From Tubulanus polymorphus (lineage: Eukaryota > Nemertea > Palaeonemertea > Tubulaniformes > Tubulanidae): 64,000 bases of DNA. Within the stretch, counting starts at the first letter, position 1, and every line of letters starts with the position of its first letter. The translations under genes and the position numbers were made by a program. The DNA lies in the NCBI RefSeq assembly GCF_964204645.1, contig NC_134025.1:18692001-18756000 (forward strand), read 5' to 3'. Shown here one piece after another: positions 12,120 through 24,300 of this stretch. The notes beneath the pieces are model-generated. The model was not told the origin of the DNA. It made no database searches and was given only the letters and a program-made list of their open reading frames with translations.

Positions 12120-12271
12120 CTATAATACTTATCAAACTGATATTGGGCTTTGTTTGTGTCATTTGATAAATGAGGCCAACAGAAATTTTACATATTTTAA
12201 CCCTCCATCGATTGTTATTTATAGTTAGATTGTTCACTACCGCGTAGTAGATATCACGTGATGCGGTCAAA
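12120..12271 (+). promoter_or_regulatory. Rab gene 5' flank with TCACGTGA E-box
   Basis: This is the interval between the truncated LINE and the Rab start codon. It holds the perfect palindrome TCACGTGA at 12254-12261, 10 bp before the ATG. TCACGTGA is the core bound by MITF/TFEB/USF-type bHLH-zip factors, which drive lysosome and lysosome-related-organelle genes; Rab32 and Rab38 belong to that pathway in animals. The ATG has a strong context (TCAAAATGG). I see no TATA box. The transcription start is unknown, so the site could lie in the promoter or in a short 5' UTR. Confidence 0.5.
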
Positions 12272-12380
12272 ATGGCGGCGCCCATGAATGAAGACGATCT
12301 TGTTAGCGGCGCATCCTCTGACATTACGAGCAAACACGAATTTCTATACAAAGTGTTGGTTGTAGGTGAATTTGGAGTTG
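12272..12380 (+). CDS. Rab32: Rab exon 1 (start codon to P-loop)
   Basis: 109 bases give 36 codons plus one base. It starts at ATGGCGGCGCCC and ends inside the P-loop (GEFGV-G), before the donor GTGAGT at 12381. The first 22 residues are acidic and Ser-rich, as variable Rab N-termini are. A second ATG four codons on (Met5) is possible, but the first has the better context. Confidence 0.9.
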
Positions 12381-15300
12381 GTGAGTTCTCTTGATATGTC
12401 AAAGCTGAAATTTAGTAAAGTGCACAGCCGAAAAATCCAATTTTACTGTTTTACTTACTGTTTTTGTTCGTGTTGGTGTAGATACGAAGTGGATATTTCA
12501 CCGTACGGTATAGGCCTACGGCTAAGTATTAACTTCCGCTATTTTACCGTACATTATTATGTAATAGATGAAATCTAAGTGACAGACGCCTCGTCACAGC
12601 TTGATTAAATTTTTCATAAGAAATCATAGCGATTCGGGAAAACAACCTCAAGTACCTCAAGTACGGGGTAACGAAAACACTCAAAATATTGTCAGTGAAG
12701 GAACACACTTAAATGTTGTTAATGAAACTGGAAAGAGAATCAACTCCAATATATTTCATATTGAAATTGTACTGTAGTTGGACCCAAAGCATTAAATTAA
12801 TGAAGAAATTAAATCAATTCTTAGTCAACTTGGAAAATTGAAAATTAATGCCAGAGTTAAGGGGTGGGAGGAAAGAAGATGAAACTGTAACTCTTAAGTT
12901 TTGATTCATTTCTAAAATTTGGGCTCATTATAAGCACAAATTTCAGAAATGAATCAAACCTCATAATTTTCTAATCTTAGGCTATATTATAAGATCAAAT
13001 GAAATTTTAATTTTTAATTTTTGCGAGAAAAAAACTTGAAAAATTTCTTATAAATTAGGTCTCGGTACCACTGTCGATTATTCTTTCGATTTAGATAAAC
13101 TGTCATTTTTTAATGGTTTAAAACTCTTTGTGAAAACATAATGTAACCAATGACATTTCTATGGTGGAAACTGAGAGGGGTTTTTGCAATATTGAAGAAT
13201 TTTGATCTGGTAGTTTATTTAGAAATTAGTTCCATTTGGAAATAAAAGGAAGACGAGAAGATTACAACGCATTTTTTAATTACTGTACCTTCATAGAGAA
13301 AAAAATCGAATACGCGTTGAAACGCACATATCGAAAAATTATTTTCTGCTAAAAAAAAATCGAATTAGCAGAAAATGAGAATGTCAGTACAAAAATTGAT
13401 TTCTCTTGCGAAAAATATACACTTCTTTCTAATCCTCCGGGAATACGGTTCAAAATAAGCAGTGCACGCGGCCAGCGGTACCGAATTCCTTATTTGGTGA
13501 AGAAGGGGCGGACACTAACGTTTTTGCCGACCGCGATGTTGGTGCTGCGAGCGAGCAAGACGTGCTGATCCGGCGCCGTACTGGCCGAGAGATTTTACGA
13601 CTCTAACGCGACTCGCAGTTTTTAGGGTCATTACTTTTGATTAAAAAAGCGTATTTCAGTGCTGCGGCTGGGAATGACTGCTGTGCGCGCGAGAGCGTAA
13701 TTCTCCGGGAGTCGAACCTGCGCGCCGACGAACCGCGTGGCACCGGGCCGCGGCCGCGTTTTGTTATTGAATTCGCCCCTGTTCTGTTGCTAAGGGAATT
13801 TCAGCTATTTTCAACTCGATCGATCAACGCGGTTCATTGTTTAACTATTCATCGACCCAATCTTGTTTGAAATATCATGAAAAAAATACATTCTGAAATA
13901 ACCCGATCCATAAGTTACCGTATTTTAGTTAGTGGAATGCCGGATGTAATAGATGAAATCTAAGTGACGGACGCCGCGGTCAATGCTTGATTAAATTTTT
14001 CAAGAAATCATATAGCAATTCGAAAACAACGACATTCACGTAAGGGTGTAGGTAAACGAAAACACTCAAAATATTGTCGGGACTTTAGTAAGGAACGCGT
14101 AATGTAGTCTGAATACCAGTCGTTGTTACGGTTCCGTACAACGTCTGACGCTAAAGTATCATATAGAGGTTAACTCCTGTTAATTGCAATGCAACAACTG
14201 ATTTTAGTGTCAAATCAAACCTTTGTACTAAAATAAATTAATTAGTTACCTTGTTGACTTTGAAAATGTGTTTTATAATAAAATTTTTGATGATTTAAAT
14301 CGCGAATCGGAGAATTTATTGATTTGATTTGAATTGAATTGATTGCCACTATCGGGATTTCCAATACTGACTAAATTAATAAAATGTGAAAATTCAATAT
14401 TTCTCTCTAAAATTACTCTAAATGTTATTTTTTGTTGATAAAATGCATAAATTTTGGTCAATTTTAACCTTAAAAATTTGAAACAAGAATAACATCTGCA
14501 TTGGCATCAATGTCAGTCCAAGTTTAAGTTCGAATCCGTAATTTACACTCCCATCATGCACCACGAAAAGCCGCCATATTTGTTATGGTGCTTCACTTCA
14601 ACTATTTTTTGAGGCGACTTGTCAAAAGTTTTGAGCTACTACGATCGTCAAAAGCTACTTAGGATTACAAATTTACGCACAAACAATAGTTAACTTCTAT
14701 CTGATTACAGAACAGTCAGTTTGAGGTAAGTTGATGGTGTTTTAAGGGGTGAAATAGATGCTCAAAGCCTCGTCCCCCAAAATGAGGGACGAAAATTAAC
14801 CTTATATGAGCACTTTCGCCCTAGTCGTTGTTTCAGGAACAACGGCTAGGTACTAGACTACACGTAATGTTGTCAATGATATTGGAAGAAAATAACTCCA
14901 ATTTTGTTTCATATTGAAATCGTACTGTAGATTTGGGCCCAAAGAATTAAATTAATGAAGAAATTAAATCAATTTTTAGTTAAAACTTAGAAAATTGAAA
15001 ACTAACGCCACAGAGTGAAGGGGTGGATGGAAAGAAGATAGAACTGTAACTCTAAGGTTTGATTCATTACTGAAATTTGGGCTCATAAGATTAGAAAATT
15101 ATGAGGAAACAGATCAAATGAAATTAAATATTCTGCAAGAAAAAAACTTGAAACATTTCTTCTATTATTAAATATAACCTAGGTCTGTTTGCGCTGAAAG
15201 ATAACTATTTCGATTTATATAAAATGTATGAAGAATTTTTTATGGTTTAAACTTTTTAAAATATCATAATGTACTATGGACATGGTGAAACTGATACCGG

Positions 15301-18300
15301 TACAGTATTTTTGCAAGATTGAAGAATTTAGACCTGGTTGTTAATTTAGAAACTAGCTCCATTTGAAAATAGGAAGACGAGAAGATTACTACGAATTTTT
15401 TAATTACGGTACCGTGAGGAAAAATGGAACACGTTGAACATCAATTGGAAAATTATTTTCTGCCAGAAAAAATCGAATTAAATACTGTCGAGAATTAACA
15501 TCTGTATTAGGATGAGTTTGACTCATCTCATCCTACCACACAATTCTAGATGTCTGGAAACCATTTATTACTGAACGGAAACACCTTGTAAGAGTTTGTG
15601 TTACGTACGTGGGTTGACCACGAGCTATAGTACTACGCATGCGCATGTAATGAATGATAATCTGACTTTATGGGATGAAATAAACTCTAGTATTAGTTTG
15701 CAATTCAAGCATTCGGGTTGTGTTGATCTACTCCAAGCTGACTTCAAGTCACACACACTTTCACAAATACAGCAGGAAAATTCATACGTAAATACAAAAA
15801 TTGATTTCTCTTGCGAAAAATATTTATTTGTTTCTGATCCTCCAGGAATATCGAGTACCGGGAATCTACGGCCCAAAATAAACAGTGCACGTTGCCAGCT
15901 GTAACGAATTCCTTATTTGGTGAAAGAAGGGGCGGAGACTAATGTTTTTGCCGACCGCGATGTTGCTGCTGCTGTGAGCGAGACCGTGCCGATCCGCGGG
16001 CCGCCGCGCTGCTGTGAAATTTTGAGTATATCATCCGACTCTAACGCATCTCTAACCGCAGTTTAAGGGTCATAAAATTTTTATGAAATAAACGTTTCTT
16101 TAGTGACGAGGCTTGGGATTGACTGCTCCACGCGCGAGCATAATTCTCCGGGATTCGAACCGGCGCTGAAACGTTGTTTGTTATTTTGAATTCGCTCCCG
16201 TTGTCAGAGGAATTTCAGCTATTTTCAACTCGTTCGATCAACGCGGTTCATTGTTAAACTATTCAACAAGTATTAGTTATTTCGCTGCCGGATTTTAGCG
16301 TGACGTAATTCTACTTCCGATTTCCCCATGAGATTCAAACCGGACGTCAAGTGACGTCATTTCTTTCTGACTTTGTCAGCTAGTCAGAAACGGTTAAGAA
16401 GACACTTCGTAGTATCCACATATACGCGTTTACCAAAGGGACGTCCACCCCTATGCGCATGCGTGGCGTAAATCAGCGAATCAGCGACAATGTACAGTAA
16501 AATAGCGGAAATAAATACCATATACAGTAAAATATCCACTGCGTTGTTCACCCAGTCCTGAGAATGGCCGGTTCGCGGAGCTCCGTATACTGCCTATACT
16601 AAAGAGCTCGCGTGAACCACCCACCCAGTCACGTAGTCGTTATTTTACGTCGAAATTGTCGACTGACGCTCAGTCGGCACTTCAACCACTCAGTACTCGG
16701 CAACTACTCATCCGATTTCAATAAATAAACTACCTACACTGACCTTATGTTGTTATCTTTTCATTGTTTACACTCTAAAGAATATATTTGAAGTTCAAGT
16801 GGCTGGAAATTGCCTCTATAAATATTTTAGTACTGCTTTTGTTGTACTAAAAATGGTTCCTCGCGAGACTCACCCGCATGAAAAAATCAATATCTTAGCA
16901 ACACAACAATAGATACCGCTCTGCGCGACTCGTGGATATTTGACAAGTCATGGAAAATAGTTTCATACACAAAATACGATGATAAAATGACTAAATAAAC
17001 ACAACAGTAAGAACAAAAAAGATCAGAGGTTTGCAATGATGGTTTATTTTTCGAAATTGGTTGAATGAGAGCTGAGAAGTGATGATTAGAGTTGAATTCA
17101 AAAGAATTTAAAATCACCGCGTATATGGCTTCCGCGACTTAGTGTCAGGGGTCGCGTTAACGATATACCACTGACACTAAGGTTCTCGGTGAACTGCGTT
17201 GTAGATCATGTCCATTTATCAATGCCAATGGATGTGGATGAGACCTGTTTTTCTGGGATATTTTGCTTACCTTATGGGGAACATACCTCATTAAGGTCTT
17301 AACAGAATGTAATAGATCGTGGACATCAACTGAATATCCGATGAATATCCGATAATATGTGTTATAGATGAAATCTAAGTGACGGACGCCACGGTCAGTG
17401 CTTGATTGAATTTTTTCTAGTTGTTAAGTAAGAAATCATATAATAAATCATATAGCGATTCGAAAACAACTTCATTAACATATTGAGTGTAACAAAACCA
17501 CTCAAAATATTGCCAGTGTCTTAATGAACTCATTAAATGTTTGTCAATGAAACTGGAAAGAAAATCAATTCCAATATTGCAGTACTGTAGAGGGCCCAAA
17601 GCATTAATAAATGAAGAAATTAAATCAATTCTAAGTTAAAACTTGGAAAATTGAAAACTAATGCCAGGGTTGAGGGATGGGTGGAAAGAAGATGAAACTG
17701 TTACTCTAAGGTTTGGTTCATTTCTGAAATATGGGCTTATAGGATTAGAAAATTGTGAGGAAACAGATCAAATGAAATTTAATTTTCTGCGAGAAAAAAA
17801 CTTGAAAAATTTCTTAATTGCAAATAGTCTCTTACAACTGTCTGCTAAAAGGATACTATTACGATTTAGATGAAGTGATTGTGAAAATGTTTAACCAGAC
17901 ATGGTGAAACTGAGAGGGTTTTTGCAAGATAGATCTTGACCTGGTGGGTTAATTTAGAAATTAATAGCCCCATTTGAAAATAAAAGGAAGACAAAAAATT
18001 ACAACGCATTTCTTAATTATACCTTCTTGGAGAAAAAAAATGCAATACGCGTTGAAAGGTACAATCGGGAAATTATATTTTCTGCCAGAAAAAAATCTAA
18101 TTAGCAATAAAATACAAATCTCTGTACAAAAATTGATTTCTCTTGGGATAAATATTCATTTGTTTCTTATCCTTCGGGAATGTCGAGTACCGGGAATCTA
18201 TGATTGAAAATAAGCAGTGCACGTGGCCAGCGGTACCAAATTCCTTATTTCGAAATTTAGGGGCGGAGACTAATGTTTTGCTGAGACCGTGCCGATCCCC

Positions 18301-21300
18301 AACGCTATTTTTAGCAGATTCGACGACTCTTAACGCGCCTCTCTCGCCGCAGTTTCATTTAATTTTATAAAATGAACGTATTTCAGTGCTGCGGCTGGGA
18401 TTGACTGCGCGCGAGAGCGTAATTCTCTGGGATTCGAACCAGCATAATGCTGAACCGGCCGGCCGGGGCGCGTTTGTTATTATGAATTCGCCCCTGTTGC
18501 TAGAGAATTTCAGCTATTTTCAACTTGTTCGATCAACGCAGTTGATTGTTAAACTATTCTTCGACCCAATCTTGGTCGAAATTTCACAAAATGAATAAAT
18601 TCTGTAATCGCCCGATCCAAAAGTTGCCATATTTTAGTTTATGGGCTGCCGGATTTTAGCGTGACATAATTCTACTTCCGATTTCCCCAAGAACTTCAAA
18701 CCGGACATCAAGTAACATCATTTTTTAGTCAGATTAGTAATTTATTAGTCAGATTCGGTTAAAAAGACACTTCGTAGTATCCACATATACGCACATACCA
18801 CATATACCAAAAGGACGTCCTCCGGGCGCCCGGCATCCGTCTATTATTCCAGTTCTGTACCAATAATGGCAATTAGATGGATTGGCAAAGAGTCTGTTTT
18901 AATCCAGTTGAATAAGAGAGAAAATCGTCCATGTTGTGAAATTTCTTGAATTTGAATATTGCTACCATGCCTTCACCACCCTGATTTAGTTGTTGAAACT
19001 CCACAACAAAAATAACTTGTCGGCATGGTGACAATGTTCAAATTCAAGAAATTTTACAAAATGGATGATTTTCTCTTCTATTCAACTGGATTAAAACAAA
19101 CTCGAATAATATCGGATATTCATTTGTTGTCCGCGATTTTTTTTGCATTCTGTTTAGACCTAAATGGAGTATGTACCCCAAAAAGTTAGAGAAATATCTC
19201 ATTGGACATTAGTATCTAGCCGTTGTTCCTCAAACAACGTCTAGGGCCAAAGTGCACATATAAGATTAATTTGAGCGTCAATTTCACCCCTTAAAACACC
19301 ATCAACTTACCTTAAATGCACATTAATCCAATACAAAGGAAGTTAACTATTGATTCTGTGTGAATTTGTAATCCAAAATAGTTTTTGATGATTGAAGTGA
19401 CTCGAAACATATGACAAGTCACCTCGTCGAAGCACAGTTCAAGTGAGCAAACATGGTGGATGTGGTTGTGTAATTGTGGGAATTTACGGATTCGGACTTG
19501 GATCATTGCAAATGGCTGATTTATTTACAGATTTTTTTCTTATTTCAAATTTGGAAGAGTAGGCCTAAATCATTCAAATAAACATGTTCTATCAATAAAA
19601 AGTAACATCTTATATGATAATACCGAATTGTCAAAGTGACTGCTTCGTCGTTACAGGACGTATCGCCCTGCAAATTTTCCTGGTGGTAGATCTCGACGTG
19701 TTTTTTATCGCTTGGGCATGGTTTCCAATGGAAATGTATTCTGGAATTTATGTGGTGGGCCATTTACCAAATTTTTGGTAGTCTCTCCTACTGTTCACAG
19801 AGGGCGTATGGGTCTGCTGGCATAGCCACTGACTTGAGTTGTCAGTTGATACAGTACGAGTTACTGCTGCCTTTATGACCCAGCTGCCAGGTCACGAAAC
19901 AGTTTTTTAAATGTTAAAGATGATAGTAAATAAAAGCGTGGTGCCAAAGAGCTTGGCTTTTGATGTGTCGCAGTTCATGGTCTTTGTAGCCACGACCTCT
20001 GAAGAGTACTTTAAGGACGGTTCCAGACGCTGCGTGTAGGTCCGAATCGTAACTGCAGATTCGCCAGAACCGGAGAATTTGACTTTTAACTATATTGGAA
20101 AATGTATGCTTAAGGTGAAACGAAGATCGATGAAGTAATTGATGTGAATCGGTTGGTTTGAAGTAGACTTCGGTGTTTGTTATACCACTTGTCTCGAATC
20201 GAAGGTTTTTGAAAGTGGCCACGTTCAGGATGTTTCATGGATTGGCTTACTGTTGGTAGTACATCGATGAATTGCATCAACGTTTCACGACCATGTTCCC
20301 AAACCATGTAGATATCATCGATGAACCTAGCATATAGCGATGGTTGGAGTTCGCTTCTGGACAGACCTTCTTTTTCCCATTCAGCTACAAAGATATTTGC
20401 ATTAGAAGGAGCAAAACGCTTACACCTTTTTCCTGTAGATATGTATTTTCGTTGAAGTTAAAGTCAGGTTTTCTTCAGGCTGATCTCGAGTAGTTTCAGC
20501 AACTCGGCATCCTGGGTTCAGGTTATCTCAATGAGCTTGTCGAATGCTGGCAATACCCTCTTCGTGGGGGATGTTGGTGTAGACCGATAGCGAATCGATA
20601 TCCATGGCAATGAGTAATGCATCGGCGCTAAATTGTTAACCTGCCAAAATATCTAAAAGATGGTTGGTGTCATTGACGTATGACAGGTGACTACAGCCTT
20701 TATCACCTGCCTTTATTACCAGGGAGGTCTAGGGATTCAAAACCAGTAATTTTTGGCTTGATGAGAACAGCTTTGAATGAATACGACCAAGTCAATAAAA
20801 TAGGTTATACAGGGATGAAAATATTACGCGGAAATGGGCGAGTCCGCAGTTTGATATCTATTTTTATCATTCTTGTGATTCATGTAGATCCGTTGAGAAA
20901 TTGGAGGGTGGTACCTGGTAGTGTATATAGTTTTGAGGAAAATTTGTGAGTTGAGATCATAGCACACTTAATGAACAGACGGTAAAAGCATCTGAACCGG
21001 TGCTACGATCTCTAAATTGCTCATATACAACGTCGTTGCGAAACATCAAGCCACCTGTCAGCGCGAGTTTCAACAAATTAATAATTGTATATAATACCGC
21101 TGCGCAGGAGATTTATTTCTTGAATTTGCAGTCGCGTTCATTATTTTAATATCTAAAACATGCAGCTAGGGCTTCAACGTAATTTGTCTCACTATATGTA
21201 TATAACATTTGGATATAGTCAGAGCCATCCTTTTCATTTACTCGAGACATAAACAACAAATGATCAACCGCGCGTGGCAGCAGTCTATTTTGTTTAGTCA

Positions 21301-24300
21301 ATGCTGGAAAATGGGCCTCAGATGCTCCAAAAACCCCTTGAATTTCAAAATTTTCTTGGGGGGGGGGGGGGGGGCGTGAACCTGCGGTATCATCTACCGT
21401 TTTACTTCCGGGTTTTCTCATCCTTCTTGACATTGGATCTTCCTCGTGCATTATCTGACTCCTCGTGAGATGTTTTTTGCCCCCGACATCTTGATGGTTA
21501 AGATGTCCAAAAGAAACTTTCGTACATCTCTGTGGAGGCTAGTAGGGTGCCATTTGCTACAGAAGTCGCATTTAATTCTTTTGCAGCAACACAAATTATT
21601 CGTGGTAATGAATCCTTTCCATTAAACATGGGTTTTGAAGAATTTTCTACACTGGTCCAAAATTGTGATTGGACATAGAGCACTTACGGTTAGACTTACT
21701 GATACTAGTTTTAAAACTTCTAGCTCTTACACCAGGGGTTGAATTACACCAGGGTGGCCATTTTGAATTATCTTGTTAGTAATTCCAAAATATATTTTCG
21801 GTCTGCACCTTGCCTCTGAAGCCCCCTGAAATTCCTGGAATTCACCATATATCCCAAAAACAGCCAATCACATTTCGCTTGTAGAGACAATTCCCCCAAT
21901 CAAGATCATCGCAATTTTGTATGCAAGAGCTAAGAATTTTCCCGCAAAAACAGTTGATTGAGAAATTTTAACCATGCCAACCATGTCATCGATGGAGGTT
22001 TTTCATGTCTTCAATCGCCTCAATTATATGTCATTTAGGCTGCAAAACCAATGAAAAAAATTTTCACATAAAGATACATTCCCCGATTTTACATATAACT
22101 GGCTCAATGCCAACTCTTATCGCTCACAAATGTGACTGGTTCCCTTGGCCAAAACTGGGATTGGAAAATGTTAAAATAACATCCTCGATAAAGTATATCA
22201 CACTAAAACGTAGGTCCCATTGGACTGACTGAAATTTATTTTACGATTCAGTGCATTGCACATCCAGAGTAAAATATAAAAGAAGTATTGCATCGAAGGT
22301 TTAATGAAAAGATATCTAAAATGAGAAATGTAAACCACACTAAACATGCATGTAGAATATTATTACCACCGTATATTTTTGATAGGCTGATTATTAGAGT
22401 TCACATGGTATGCACCGAGAAATCTTGCCTAAAAAGAGGTACACTTCTCACTTAAAGTTCAATAGTATGCACAGAGGGAGACTACATGCTCTCTCTCAGG
22501 GATAGCTGCAGCACGTGTCAGTGATGCGGCATGTTGAGGACCAATATTTGGGGTATAACAGGGTTCACAGCTTTAGTAACACTCCAATCACATCGCCGAT
22601 AACGCATCCTTTATGTTTTGTGTCCCCAGTGACATCACGTGGAACCCATTAGACCACTGAACGTCGTAGATGTTCGACTTGTTTTGCCGCAGAACGTCCG
22701 CCAACATCCTCAGTACAATAGCGCCACATATATTTTGAGGGGGTCAAAGGTCAAACTTTTTACCAATGATTGACCAAATCTATACAGCGATGGAAAGCCT
22801 GTATAATTATCTGAAAGAAGAACCAATGGTTGTAATGCATCATTTGCAGTGGTTTTCACACTGCATCTCTTCTTATCTTAAATGCAAATTCAATTGGCTT
22901 ATGAAAGCATTTTTTATTCTGGAACATGAATATGAAGTCACTGCGTCTAATGGGTTAACACAATAAATCATAGAAAAAGTGGTGCAAGTACTGGTGAGAA
23001 CAAAGAATAACATGACTTAAATATAAAAATGTACTTACTCCCTCACAGAAAGGTAAAACCAAAGAGCGTGAACACATAATGCCTAGACGTATCAGCCCCA
23101 CTCCGCGCAGTTGCGCCACGGCGCGGGATTTACGCGAAGCAGCAATCACAAACATGGCCACTCTCTCAATTTTCAATGATAGAAATCGTGTGTGCATTTC
23201 AATTATTTCGGCTGTTAGGGTTTTAGGGCACAATGTAAGTTGATGATGTGATATGGCGATGTTAATTAATGATAATTCCGCAATGATGCTAGTCACGAAC
23301 GGTGCCGATTGAGCGTACAGCTGCAAAAAACACTAAAATGTGCGTCGTTGCGTAACTATTTGCAGTGAATTGCAGACGAAATATGAAGCCTTAACGGCCG
23401 TTTAAAAAAAAATTATACCAATCGCAATTTTAAAATAAAAATGGGATAGAACCTAAAAAATTCAGGCCATTTCTAAAATGTTATTACTAATTTTTAGTCA
23501 GTGCCGAACGTTAAGTTTTCCAACAATAATGAGGGGTGGTAGGTAGTCATGCAATTCAAGTCATCATTTATTACACGCTAGTTCCTTGTTGTTGAAAATC
23601 TCGCGAGTCCTGGACCAAACCCCATTGAGCAATGTGATCTGTGTGCACTACACTACCCATTACACACTCCAGTACCCACAGCTTTCATATATCCATCCAA
23701 ATATTTAGAGTGTCTTTCTTCCTGGATTTGTTTAATAATCTTTGAATGTCTTAACAATGCCACACCTATGTATCTTCAGGAGTTATTGACTTTATACAAA
23801 TCTGCTAGAACACTCCTACACGCCTGGAGGTGCATGCCCCTAAACATAGCATTTGCAGTACAGATTTTGTAAATGCTGCACCAATTACATAATTCTCTAC
23901 CGCTGTCATTAACTCAATAACTACGTTAAGCCGCTGTCAGCAGCTCGCCGGTATTTCCCATTGCATACGGAAAGCCGCTGAGAGCGGCTTTCTTGAATTT
24001 CACGAATGTTAACACTGCCTACATTCAAACTACATGTGATTTTAACCAATCAGAATGCAAGTAAACATTATCATAAATTATGTGAGGGAAATCCATGGAA
24101 TCCTCTACGCAACGCGTCATAGACACTATTGATCATGAGAAGTACCAGAGGGGGAATCCCCTGTTAACCAAAATGGAGGAAATTCAGTCTGCTGCTCGCG
24201 ATTTTTGAATTTGGGTATTCCGGATTGAATGAGTTAGGAGAATCTAAGTAGTCATCAGGGGTACTAAGAAACCCTGAGGATGGGTTATCTGGTATCCCCA

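Noticed and set aside
12019-12402. 127-codon minus-strand frame across the LINE end and Rab exon 1
   Set aside because: Out of frame with the LINE and antisense to a conserved exon; a shadow.
12366-12578. Frame overlapping the end of Rab exon 1
   Set aside because: It reads through the splice donor in a frame different from the Rab frame.
16140-16180. tRNA-like T-arm (GGTTCGAATCCC on the minus strand) in U2, with parallels in U1 and U3
   Set aside because: No A box, anticodon arm or acceptor stem can be drawn, so no tRNA gene or SINE is called.
21146-21451. 101-codon minus-strand frame with a proline run
   Set aside because: The prolines come from the 17-G tract; no domain recognised.
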